Assembly: GCA_964489425.1 (NCBI GenBank)
Contig: CAZAYP010000014.1
Coordinates: 1-64,000, forward strand
Source of the DNA: CAZAYP01 sp964489425 [NCBI: uncultured Verrucomicrobiota bacterium]
GTDB lineage: Bacteria; Verrucomicrobiota; Kiritimatiellia; RZYC01
DNA: 64,000 bases
Direction: 5' to 3'
The position numbers and the translations under genes were made by a program. Positions 1-8,545 of this stretch are shown in pieces (position 1 is the first letter of the stretch; each line of letters begins with the position of its first letter). The notes under the pieces were generated by a model. The model saw only the letters and a program-made list of their open reading frames with translations. It was not told the DNA's origin and ran no database searches.

Positions 1-2673
1 GCTGCCGTAGGTGTAGTCGGTCGCCAGCACCCCCGGCGTGCTCACGTCCGTGACCGCCTGCCGGCTCACCACCGGCACCGAATAGGGCAGATCGCACACC
101 CCGTCCCCGCCCGTGTTGTTGAACTCCACCGAGGGCCGGTAGTCGATCCGCACCACCTTGCCGCGGCCATTGTTCCACTCGGTCATCAGGTACGGCGACT
201 GTCCCTGGCCCTGGTAATACTCCATCGGGCCTACGCCAACTTCCGACCACTCATCGGCTTCCTGATCCGTTGACCGCAGGAGGTCAACCACCCCATCCCC
301 GTTATAATCCGCCAGGCTGGCCACCTCGTCCCAGTATCGCCAACCGCTTCCGGGATTGCCAGCGCGCCCCAGGAGGAACGCGGCGGAACCCGGGCTTCCC
401 TGCAGCTTCCATTCCACGGCTGAACCCGAAAATCCGGCGCCCGTGTTCAGGTGTACCATGACCAGGCCGTCGGCTTCAACACTCACCCAGTCCGGCAGGT
501 GGTCCGCGTTGACATCCACGAGCCGGATCTGTGTCTCCTTGCTCCAATACTCATCACCAAAATTATTATGTACGAAAAAGTGTTCATGCGCGATGGCGTC
601 CGGGCCTGGCCAGGTCCGCTCGCTCTCAAAGCCCGCCCCGTTGTTGAAATACACGAGCAGGGCATCCTCGGTACGCGACACCAAGTCCACCAGGCCATCC
701 CCGTTCATGTCCACCAGGTCCTGACGCAACGTTGAATCTCCCCGTTGTCTTTTTTCGGCCAACCGCAGGTAAGGAAAAGGCGCCTGCCAGGTCATCCCAT
801 CGACCTCCCGGGCAAATCCCGTGCCCAGGTTCTTCCATACCCGCCATTCGCTGGGGGTGGCTGCGTCGCCAGATTCCGGGTACCCGATGACCAGATCCAG
901 CAAGCCATCCCCAGTCATATCTTCCAAGTCCACGTAAGTGTAGTCTTTGTTATGGTAATGCCCAGGAGCGCCGGAATAGCCTGCGCGGGTGGCGCGGATG
1001 ACCGAAAGGTTCCACGGCACCTCCCACTTCACCGGCGCGTCAAAACCCCGGCCGTTGTTGTTATAAACCATCCACGTGCCAGGCTCCGTGGCCACCACCC
1101 AGTCCGGCCGCTGGTCCCCATTCAGGTCAAGCAGATCAATCAGTGTGCCGTCAACCGGCTTTCTTGAATCCTCATTGAAAAACCATTCCATGCGCTGCGG
1201 CACCACGCCAGCATGGTTATCCCGGTAATAGACGGACTCGCTTTTACGCCCCGTGACGCTGAAATCCAAGGGGCAGCCGCTGAGCTCCTGGATGTAGTTC
1301 TCATAGATGGGGCCGTACCGGTACTCGCCATGCTGGTAATCAGGGGCGCAACATACCCACAGGTTGGCTTGGGCAAACGGAAACCGCCACTGCGCTTCAG
1401 GGGTGGTGAACCCGTTGGCGCCGCCAAACCAGACATGCCAATACGGCGCCACCGCGCCAAAGGTCCAACCGACCCCCGGCGTGCGGTGCGTCACCGTGTC
1501 GGCCTTTTCCTCCCTGTACACCACCTTGTCCAAGTATCCGTCCCCGTTAAGGTCAACCATCCGTTCCCGGCTGGATGAGGCGGAATCCGCTTCGCCATTC
1601 CGATCGCCATACAAGGCATACGACCTTCCCAGCGGCCCATCCGCCCACGGCTGATAAGCCGCGTTGTCATCCCACGCCGCCACGTCGGCCACGGGTTGCG
1701 CCAAGGTCTTGGCCGCCAGGGCCGGTTCGTCCGCCCGGGTGTACTTGAACTCTTCTGCCGGCATGGCCTGTTCCCCGGCCGCGCTCACCGCCACCAGTTG
1801 CACCGCGCTCACCATGGGATACGCCCCGTTCGCCGGCGGTTGGTAGTACAGCTTGAGCTTCCGCACCACCTGGCTGCCGACCTTGGCCTGCACCTCTTTC
1901 AAGCGCGTCGCATCCAGCACCTCCCGCGCCCCGGTCCGGTAGCTCACCACCTGGCCCGGGCCCGTCTCGCGGATATACTCCAGGTGCCACGGCTCCAGTG
2001 TGGCACTGGTGCCCCCGTGGTATCCCTGCGCCCACCACAGGTTCAGCACCCCGGCCGCTGCATCTTTCTGGTACGCATAAGTGATACCGTTGCCCTGCGG
2101 ATCCTCCACATTTTCCAGGTACCACCGGATCACGCCCCGTGCGTTACGCTGCCGGCTCACCCAGGTCCGCCCGTAGTACGACTTGGTCCCGCTCTTGTCC
2201 CACACCTCCCACGAGTCCGTGCCCGCGTCATACCAGTACTTGCGGTAGGCCCGGTTCACCTGCGGGTAATACAGCGTCCGCACCCCGACGGTCTTCACCT
2301 TGACCAGGTCGCCGTCCCCGCTGGCGGTCATCTTGTCCGCCGCGGTGTAGCCGGGTACGCCCACCCGCATGTCCCGGGCGATGAAGCTTACCTGCTCGCT
2401 CCAGGCGTTGCGCCCGCCGCCACTGTTGTAGTTCAGCACCGCCGTGGGCACGGCCTGGCCGGGCAACGGCGGCAGGGTGATGCTGTAGGTGTAGCTCCCC
2501 GCGTTCTGGTTCACCTGCGCCATGCCCAGCCCCGGGATGTTCTTGACCGCGCTTTTGCCCGGCGTGATCTCCGGCGACACCACGAACTGCGCCGGGTCCG
2601 TCGCCCACGCCTTGCCCGCCGCCGCCACCAGCCACGCCATCACCAGCTTGCTTGTCCGCCCGTACTTGCTCAT
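1..2673 (-). CDS. SpvB/Rhs-like secreted FG-GAP repeat protein (partial, 3' end outside window)
   Basis: The frame stays open from ATG at 2673 to the window edge (891 codons, no stop), so only the N-terminal part is seen. Residues 1-24 form a signal peptide ending AWA. Residues 30-80 carry the SpvB/TcaB-type opening (GSYTYSITLPP, then LNYNSGGG). About six FG-GAP/VCBS calcium-type motifs follow between residues 372 and 805 (LNGDGYLD, MTGDGLLD, MNGDGLVD, NADHLPD, YNGDGVVD). This is the architecture of SpvB/Rhs/Tc-toxin-like secreted proteins, whose C-terminus would normally carry YD repeats or an effector. Start: AGGGAG lies 6 bp before the ATG. A GGAAGA-N16-CGACT promoter-like element lies about 85 bp upstream. 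The effector part, if any, cannot be judged here. Confidence 0.85.
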   Translation of the reverse strand, partial: MSKYGRTSKLVMAWLVAAAGKAWATDPAQFVVSPEITPGKSAVKNIPGLGMAQVNQNAGSYTYSITLPPLPGQAVPTAVLNYNSGGGRNAWSEQVSFIARDMRVGVPGYTAADKMTASGDGDLVKVKTVGVRTLYYPQVNRAYRKYWYDAGTDSWEVWDKSGTKSYYGRTWVSRQRNARGVIRWYLENVEDPQGNGITYAYQKDAAAGVLNLWWAQGYHGGTSATLEPWHLEYIRETGPGQVVSYRTGAREVLDATRLKEVQAKVGSQVVRKLKLYYQPPANGAYPMVSAVQLVAVSAAGEQAMPAEEFKYTRADEPALAAKTLAQPVADVAAWDDNAAYQPWADGPLGRSYALYGDRNGEADSASSSRERMVDLNGDGYLDKVVYREEKADTVTHRTPGVGWTFGAVAPYWHVWFGGANGFTTPEAQWRFPFAQANLWVCCAPDYQHGEYRYGPIYENYIQELSGCPLDFSVTGRKSESVYYRDNHAGVVPQRMEWFFNEDSRKPVDGTLIDLLDLNGDQRPDWVVATEPGTWMVYNNNGRGFDAPVKWEVPWNLSVIRATRAGYSGAPGHYHNKDYTYVDLEDMTGDGLLDLVIGYPESGDAATPSEWRVWKNLGTGFAREVDGMTWQAPFPYLRLAEKRQRGDSTLRQDLVDMNGDGLVDLVSRTEDALLVYFNNGAGFESERTWPGPDAIAHEHFFVHNNFGDEYWSKETQIRLVDVNADHLPDWVSVEADGLVMVHLNTGAGFSGSAVEWKLQGSPGSAAFLLGRAGNPGSGWRYWDEVASLADYNGDGVVDLLRSTDQEADEWSEVGVGPMEYYQGQGQSPYLMTEWNNGRGKVVRIDYRPSVEFNNTGGDGVCDLPYSVPVVSRQAVTDVSTPGVLATDYTYGS

Positions 2674-2755
2674 GTTGTTCTCCCTTGATAATCTCACGTC
2701 CAATCGTCATGGCCGTTTCCTGCCCTGGCGCTGGCGCACTCTGTTTTGATCATAC

Positions 2756-2782
2756 AGTCGTCCGCCGCCGCGATATTCTTCC
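2756..2782 (-). promoter_or_regulatory. ECF-type promoter, copy F (-35 GGAAGA, 16 bp, -10 CGACT)
   Basis: On the minus strand GGGAAGA is followed after exactly 16 bp by CGACTG. An A/T-rich tract lies upstream, as in the other copies. It sits between the stop of the gene at 2809 and the SpvB-like gene, giving a leader of about 80 nt. Spacing and sequence agree with ECF sigma promoters (GGAA-type -35, CGNC-type -10). Assignment is by pattern and recurrence only. Confidence 0.6.
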
Positions 2783-2808
2783 CATTTTTTTGATTTATTT
2801 CCGGTGGT

Positions 2809-5355
2809 TCAGGGCGTGACCGCCGTGGCGGTGTAATCCTGGTTGGCGTAGATGCCGTTCACCGAGTAGATCCGCACGGCCGGGTCAAATTTGTAGCCCG
2901 TTTTAGACGGGATCACGTTGTACCGGCCCGGCGCCACCTCCAGCGTATAGCGGCCCTGGATGTCCGTGGTCACGCTCCGGATCACCACGGGCAAGCCACT
3001 CGCGGCGCACGCCTTCACCACCACCCCGCTCAATCCCTGCGGGGCACCGAGCGCCAGCCGGGTCACCCGGCCGCTGATCCGCAACCCCTGCGCGCGGAAG
3101 TTCTGGCCATACAAGCTGGTGTTCAGCGAAGGATAGCTGTATTCCGCCTGGCCGCCCGGATCCGTCCGGAACACCAACCCACGCTGGTTGCCAACCCAGG
3201 CCCGGTACTGGCCCGGTTGCGCCACCTCGAACATGTACCCACCCTTGGCATCGGTCGTGGTGTTTTTCGTTTCCGCACCGGCCAAGTCCACCTGGATGCC
3301 GGCCCAGCCCTGTCCGGCCAAATCTTTCACGAAGCCGCCGATCTTCAGCCCGGTCACGCACAGGGAGCGCCAATCATCCACGGGTGCGCCCGTGGCAGCA
3401 GCCCCGGTTTCGTCCTTGGCGGCGAACCCGTAATAATAACACCCGCGCGGCAGGCGCCGGGCATACTGGTAGGTCACGCCGCTGCGATACGTCTGGTTTG
3501 GACCACGGACCTCGCGCATGGGGAACGGACTGCGCACACCGTTCAACTCGACCGGGGTGCCGTTTTCGTTCAGCAGGTGGAGATAGACGGTAGACGGCAT
3601 GTCGCTGTCAGCGTCCTGGTAGTTCACGCGGAAGACGACGTCCAGCCCGATGTCGACCGAGTCGGGTCCGACCCCGTCGCCATAGCCGGGCTCGCCAGTC
3701 CATAACAATTTAGGCGCGGTGTTAAGGACCACCGGCCCGGGCCGCGCCTGGGTCGGCGCGCCGGTCGCCGGCTGCCCGTCCGTGGTGATCGCGGTAAAAT
3801 AGTAGGAGTAGTCGTTGCCGCGTGGCAGCATCGTGGCGTATGCCTCGTAAACGCAGCCATCCAGATAAGATCCGCTTCCGGATCTGGTTAGTCTATAATC
3901 AACATATGGACTTTCGTTTTTGAGGATATACAAGCGCACTTCTCGAGGCTCCCGGTTGCCAAAGTCACGATATTTAACCCGGAATTTGAAGGGGCTTGTG
4001 AAATAGCCCGTGTCAGGATCCACCCCGTCGGTCAGATAGTCGCCAACAGGCCGGATTTCCCCGGTCCAATCCAGGCGGGGTTTGTTGGGATGTGCAAAGC
4101 TCAAATATGAGCGCCCTTGGTCCGCTACGCTATAGAGCAGCAACGGCGTTTCCTGGCCATCCAGGCATAAGGTCGCCATGGACACGCTTTGGCCGGGGCC
4201 GGTCTCTGCCACAGCCGGTTCCACCTGAAATGCACCCGACGAATCCGGATTCTGCCAGGCATAGTTGATCTCCTGATGTTGATTGTATCCCTCGAGCACG
4301 GTGCATTTATATACCAGGTGTGGACGATTGCTGCGGGCATCAAACGTCAAGGTGCGCCCGTTTTCAATGGGTTCGGGTGCGCCCGACCCGGAATCAGAAG
4401 CGATAACCACGCCGTTCCAAGAGGATCCGGCCTTTTCGATATAACGCAACGTCCGGGGTTCAGACGGTGCAAGGTGATTGAATAGACTGGACAGGATTTT
4501 GGGCGCGCCGTCCCGGTCCAACTCCATGACAAACGGGCTATCATATCTGTCTTCATAATAAACGGTAAGCGCAGGCATTCCGGGCTGCTGCAGATAATAC
4601 AAGTCGTTGTTGCCGCCCGTGCCATACGTCGTTGCAAATAGCAAATGCCCACGGTCTGCCCCATCCATCTTGATCGCCGACCTGATGTGCACGCCCGTAT
4701 TCTCCGCAAAGATCGGCTCGTATTGCCAATACGGTTCGCCATAGAAGCTCTGCCACTGAACGTGTTGATATTCCAATTCAACCTTGCTGACAGGACCGCG
4801 CAAACCGCCGGGATATAGCGAGTAGTTACGCCGCTCGTGCAGCAAGCCGGGGTAGCGCCCCGTGGTTATATCAAAGTGAAACTCATGTTCTTCATCTGTT
4901 TTGTCGGTAAAACTCCGGCTAAGCACCCTCGTGGGCGCTGTCCACTGGGTGCCATTGAGATCAGTTTTCAACACATGGTAGTACTTGCCGGGTACGCCGC
5001 CGATTACTTCCTCAACCCATTCGCTGTAGTAAAGGTGCAGGCCGCCCTGGGCATCGGATACGAACTTGACTTCATCTATCACGGGCCGATGGTTCAGCGT
5101 GGCCACAAGGGTCGGCTGCCATGCGATTTGGCCGGGATTGGCACCGGCCACCCGCACGGCGCAGAAAAGGGAGGGGGGATTGGCATGTTTTTTATAATAA
5201 GCGACCAGGCAGCGGCCGTCCGGGGTCACCACCATGTCGGAAGGATAGAGATCTTCCCCGATGTATTCAGAGCGCCAGGCCGCCCGGGCCAGCGGCGCGC
5301 CCAGGGCGATGATGGCCAGGGCCAGGATTCCGAACCGCAGTTTCGCAGTATTCAT
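2809..5355 (-). CDS. Secreted beta-sandwich/carboxypeptidase-regulatory-like repeat protein, paralogue 1
   Basis: 848 residues. A signal peptide ends at about residue 26 (LARAAW). Residues 30-430 look like a BNR/sialidase-type propeller. Residues 430-660 hold two related modules beginning RLDWTGE and KLLWTGE. Two carboxypeptidase-regulatory-like (Cna-B-like) modules close the protein (from about 670, GGFVKDLAGQGW; from about 760, ISGRVTRLALG), which ends YTATAVTP. No catalytic motif is evident, so the role is unknown; surface or matrix protein is an inference. Start: CGGAG lies 9 bp before ATG. Only 27 bp separate it from the upstream Ycf48-like gene, so the two are probably co-transcribed. 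About 199 bp of its 3' end are nearly identical to the 3' end of the gene at 17465. Confidence 0.8.
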   Translation of the reverse strand: MNTAKLRFGILALAIIALGAPLARAAWRSEYIGEDLYPSDMVVTPDGRCLVAYYKKHANPPSLFCAVRVAGANPGQIAWQPTLVATLNHRPVIDEVKFVSDAQGGLHLYYSEWVEEVIGGVPGKYYHVLKTDLNGTQWTAPTRVLSRSFTDKTDEEHEFHFDITTGRYPGLLHERRNYSLYPGGLRGPVSKVELEYQHVQWQSFYGEPYWQYEPIFAENTGVHIRSAIKMDGADRGHLLFATTYGTGGNNDLYYLQQPGMPALTVYYEDRYDSPFVMELDRDGAPKILSSLFNHLAPSEPRTLRYIEKAGSSWNGVVIASDSGSGAPEPIENGRTLTFDARSNRPHLVYKCTVLEGYNQHQEINYAWQNPDSSGAFQVEPAVAETGPGQSVSMATLCLDGQETPLLLYSVADQGRSYLSFAHPNKPRLDWTGEIRPVGDYLTDGVDPDTGYFTSPFKFRVKYRDFGNREPREVRLYILKNESPYVDYRLTRSGSGSYLDGCVYEAYATMLPRGNDYSYYFTAITTDGQPATGAPTQARPGPVVLNTAPKLLWTGEPGYGDGVGPDSVDIGLDVVFRVNYQDADSDMPSTVYLHLLNENGTPVELNGVRSPFPMREVRGPNQTYRSGVTYQYARRLPRGCYYYGFAAKDETGAAATGAPVDDWRSLCVTGLKIGGFVKDLAGQGWAGIQVDLAGAETKNTTTDAKGGYMFEVAQPGQYRAWVGNQRGLVFRTDPGGQAEYSYPSLNTSLYGQNFRAQGLRISGRVTRLALGAPQGLSGVVVKACAASGLPVVIRSVTTDIQGRYTLEVAPGRYNVIPSKTGYKFDPAVRIYSVNGIYANQDYTATAVTP

Positions 5356-5382
5356 GGGGCATCTCCGCGTTGATGATGTTGG

Positions 5383-7797
5383 TCAGGGTTGGTAATGGAA
5401 CTCGAAGTTATTATCCCGCAGATCGCTGGCGATGGGGGCAAAGTCGTACGACGGAGGGTAAAACGAGCCGCCGGATATCCCATTGTCATTTATCGCCGCC
5501 GGTGTGACCGTGTAGTTGCCGGGCGGCAAGTCCTTGAACTGATAGTGCCCGTCCCGGCTCAACACCTGTTCCCGGGACTTGTCGCCAGAAAGGCGAACGA
5601 TGCCGTGGAGCTTAACCGATGCGTCAATCGGGTCGCCAGTAATCCAGCCGGCAATGGTGAAGTCCAAGGGGATTTGGATCTTTTTTATCTTTTTAAGATC
5701 GCCGCAAGGGACCTTAACATTCTTGCTCTTGCTGCCATTGAGGATGGCGCCGCCATCGCCAAACAACCAAGTCGATAGGCGGGTGGCGATCGTCACTTCG
5801 CACGACGAGATATCAATGCTATAGACGATCTTAAGGGTGAAATTGGCATCCTTAAGATTAGTAGTGACGGGATGGTCCGCCCGGGGTTGTTCCGGAGTCC
5901 ATGTATTGCCGCCGTCCTGCGTCAGCAGGACAGTTCCGCCGGAGCCAACAGCCATACCAACATAACTCGCCTCGGTTTCGTCCGGTAGAAAGGGAATCAC
6001 GATTTTTACATCGATGCGTTTCATGCAGATCTTGTTCAAGGGTTCCGTCACCCCGGACGTCTGCACGCGCCAAGTCATCCCCTTGTCGGTTGAGTACAGG
6101 ATGGTGCCCTTCTCGCCGACCGCCCAGCCATAATCACCCGCGAACTGCACGGCCAGCAAGCGGTTGGCCGTGCCGGAATAGATGCGGGTCCACGTGGTGC
6201 CGCCATCCGCGGTGCGCAGGATGACGCCGCCATCCCCGACCACCACCCCGATCTTGTCATCGACAAACCAGGCCCCGAAAAACGGGTAAGCGGCCCAGGA
6301 ACTGCCAGGGGACAGCACGGTCCAGGTTTGGCCGCCATTGCTGGATTTGAGGATGGCGCCCTGGTCGCCAGCCGCGTAGCCAATCAAACTGGTGGGGAAG
6401 TGCACACTCCGCAAGCGGCGGGTGGTCGGGGATGGGATCACGGTCCAGTTGGCGCCGGCGTTGATGGAGCGAATGATCTGGCCATTGCCGCCCACGGCAC
6501 AGCCTTGGTTGCCCACGAAATGTACGGCCAGCAAATCATTGGCGCAGGGCGCCGGCGGCTGGGTCCAGTTGAGCCCATCCGTGGTCCGATAGACGGCGCC
6601 GCGCTCGCCCACGGCAACCGCAGTGGTGTCGTTGATAAAATGCGCATCCGTGATGTGCTGCAATCCGCCCTGGTGCATGGGCGCCCACCAGGCGCCGCGA
6701 GTGGGATCATCCCCCACAGGAGTATGGCCCAGCAAAGCGCCGTATTCGCCGGCGGCAAATGACTTTTCGTTGGGCATGGCCACAGCGTTGAGTTCCGGCA
6801 GGCCGGCATCGGTCCTGACCGACCAAGGCTGTCCGTCATTCACCGTGGTGGCGACTCGGGCTGCGCCCCAACCGCCCACGGCCAGGCCGTATTGTCCGTT
6901 GAAGCAGATCTTGCGGAAGTCGCTCAGGCTGAGCATGGTAACGGTTTTGGGAACGCGGACATAGCGTCCACCCAAATACAGCTCATAGTAGCCGATGGTC
7001 ATGTCCATGCGTTCGTTCTGCTTCGTCCAAGTACTGCCGCCATCGGTGGTTCGCAGAATGGTTTCCCCTTCGCCCACCACCCAACCGTTCTGGTCATCGT
7101 TGAGGCTAAAATAAACCGAGTAGTAATTGCGCGAACTAATCCCAGAAATCAGCGCGGTCCAGGTTGCGCCCCGGTCCGTGCTTTTCCAGATGGCGCCGTT
7201 GTCGCCCACGGCATATCCGGTGCGCAAGGTTGGGAAACATACCCCGTTGAGCCAGTTCGCGCCAGGCACCCGACCCTTGGTCCACCGCGTGTTTTCGAAG
7301 TGCCAGATTTCGCCGTCCTGACCCACGACCCACCCTTCATCCGCGGCAATGAAATGCACGCCATAGAGATGCTTGGTGGTGGGGATGGCCAGCCTGGTCA
7401 ATACCGGCGCCGGCTGCCCCTTATTGAAGGTTCCGGTCAATACCAGGCCGTTGTCGCCCACGCAGAACACCGCGTCCTGCACCGCGGTCGGCGAGTTGCG
7501 ATATCGTGCGACGGAAACCCCGTGCAGGTCCGTATCGTAATAATTCGGCACCACCTGCCACTCCAGTGCCCCCCCCGGTTGCTGTGATGGGCTACAGCGG
7601 AGCACCGTGCCGGCGTCGCCCACGGCGTAGCCAATGGCCTCGGTATCCACGGGGAATGCGATGTCGCGGATGGCATTGCCCTGCGGCTTGGGGTTTAGCC
7701 AGGTCAATTCCGGCAGGTACCCGGCTTGCGCCGCCAGCGCCCACCCCACGACCAAGACCCATGCCGCCCACTTATTCATCCGGTTTCCGCTATTCAT
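5383..7797 (-). CDS. Secreted Ycf48/BNR-like repeat protein, paralogue 1
   Basis: 804 residues from ATG at 7797, chosen because AAGGAG lies 8 bp upstream; the frame is open further but lacks a ribosome site. Signal peptide MNKWAAWVLVVGWALAAQAG is followed by about a dozen repeats of the type VGDxGxILRTxDGGxTW, the signature of Ycf48-like (photosystem II assembly factor-like) propellers, common in secreted proteins of non-phototrophs. The last 90 residues form a Cna-B/transthyretin-like module (GHYQFKDLPPGNYTVTP). No enzymatic motif is visible. First gene of a two-gene unit with 2809-5355, driven by promoter copy A. A paralogue with the same gene order lies at 22708-25107. Confidence 0.85.
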   Translation of the reverse strand: MNSGNRMNKWAAWVLVVGWALAAQAGYLPELTWLNPKPQGNAIRDIAFPVDTEAIGYAVGDAGTVLRCSPSQQPGGALEWQVVPNYYDTDLHGVSVARYRNSPTAVQDAVFCVGDNGLVLTGTFNKGQPAPVLTRLAIPTTKHLYGVHFIAADEGWVVGQDGEIWHFENTRWTKGRVPGANWLNGVCFPTLRTGYAVGDNGAIWKSTDRGATWTALISGISSRNYYSVYFSLNDDQNGWVVGEGETILRTTDGGSTWTKQNERMDMTIGYYELYLGGRYVRVPKTVTMLSLSDFRKICFNGQYGLAVGGWGAARVATTVNDGQPWSVRTDAGLPELNAVAMPNEKSFAAGEYGALLGHTPVGDDPTRGAWWAPMHQGGLQHITDAHFINDTTAVAVGERGAVYRTTDGLNWTQPPAPCANDLLAVHFVGNQGCAVGGNGQIIRSINAGANWTVIPSPTTRRLRSVHFPTSLIGYAAGDQGAILKSSNGGQTWTVLSPGSSWAAYPFFGAWFVDDKIGVVVGDGGVILRTADGGTTWTRIYSGTANRLLAVQFAGDYGWAVGEKGTILYSTDKGMTWRVQTSGVTEPLNKICMKRIDVKIVIPFLPDETEASYVGMAVGSGGTVLLTQDGGNTWTPEQPRADHPVTTNLKDANFTLKIVYSIDISSCEVTIATRLSTWLFGDGGAILNGSKSKNVKVPCGDLKKIKKIQIPLDFTIAGWITGDPIDASVKLHGIVRLSGDKSREQVLSRDGHYQFKDLPPGNYTVTPAAINDNGISGGSFYPPSYDFAPIASDLRDNNFEFHYQP

Positions 7798-7859
7798 GGC
7801 ACTGACTCCTTGTTTTGCTGCTCTCTTAACCCGGCCCATGCCCGCCGCAGCGCATCGGC

Positions 7860-7991
7860 CGCCTTTTTCTCAGCTACACCTGATAAGTCGCTGGCCACGG
7901 ACTTATTCTTCCATTTTTCTTTTTTGTTTTTTTAGTGGGGTGGGTGCTGGGCATGTCCAGGCCGGACAGACGCGACGGTGCCGCGCCGGTG
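7860..7991. repeat. Duplicated leader/promoter block, copy 1 (partner 25160-25295)
   Basis: The leader, promoter and about 80 bp beyond it (including CATGTCCAGGCCGGACAGAC) recur at 25160-25295 with few differences, each time upstream of a Ycf48-like paralogue. The duplication therefore included regulatory DNA. Confidence 0.7.
7886..7912 (-). promoter_or_regulatory. ECF-type promoter, copy A
   Basis: On the minus strand GGAAGA, exactly 16 bp, CGACTTAT. A run of A and T lies upstream. The start codon of the Ycf48-like gene is about 80 nt downstream of the expected transcription start. The whole leader is duplicated at copy B, so agreement between A and B counts once; agreement with the other copies is independent. 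Confidence 0.65.
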
Positions 7992-8259
7992 CAATCCAAC
8001 TTGACGGGATTGGGCAGACGCGCCGCAGCAGACCAAGCCCCGTCCCGATGCCTGGGGTTTGTTGGGTTCATCCGGGAAGTTCCTGTCTGACGACCGATCA
8101 CCACGGCGTGGCCCAACCCGGACCAGAATTCTGGACAGGATAACCAACTGAACAGGATGCCCGAATCTTGCCCTGTCCAAGATCCGTGGAACCATCTCGG
8201 AACCCAGGTGCCACCCGTTCAAGACGCGGCCTGAGGCCGCAAACCAAGAGAATAATTTG
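7992..8259. other. Intergenic stretch without a supported gene
   Basis: Part of a roughly 600 bp space between promoter copy A and the amylase terminator. Open frames here have no ribosome site, signal peptide or family resemblance. The only structured parts seen nearby are the inverted-repeat element at 8260-8353 and the terminator at 8473-8527. Confidence 0.5.
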
Positions 8260-8353
8260 AACCACGGATGCACGCGGATTAACACGGATATTTCAGGGCA
8301 ATCCGCTATCTTCCCCGATTCACATCCGCGTCCATTCGTGTCCATCCGTGGTT
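8260..8353. repeat. MITE-like inverted-repeat element (94 bp)
   Basis: The element begins AACCACGGATG and ends with its reverse complement CATCCGTGGTT (11 bp perfect). Inside each end lie imperfect dyads (CACGCGGATTAACACGGAT against ATCCGCGTCCATTCGTGT). It is noncoding. Repeats built on CACGGAT/ATCCGTG are common between genes in this group of bacteria (general knowledge). It could be a mobile miniature element or a structured RNA. Confidence 0.6.
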
Positions 8354-8472
8354 GTTTGTCTGCTTCCATTCGCACCTGCTTTTTGAAATCCAGACAGGCA
8401 CTTGTCGGATGATCCGTTTGTTGGGGGATAATCAGGGTCGTGAGCCGGCGTCGACAGCCGAGCGCCATGCGT

Positions 8473-8527
8473 AAAAAAGGCGCCGGCTGCGGCCCCCCGG
8501 ATCCATCCTGGTTGCCGCAGCCGGGCG
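8473..8527 (-). terminator. Rho-independent terminator of the amylase operon
   Basis: Read on the minus strand, GCGCCCGGCTGCGGC pairs with GCCGCAGCCGGCGC (one bulge) and is followed by TTTTTT. It lies about 20 bp after the stop of the amylase gene. Confidence 0.85.
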
Positions 8528-8545
8528 CATGTCTATGCAGCGAAC

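Noticed and set aside
270-2688. Long plus-strand frames across 270-2688 (for example 1696-2688)
   Set aside because: They lie antisense to the open SpvB-like frame, which has a ribosome site, signal peptide and recognisable domains. High GC opens antisense frames here and at most other large genes.
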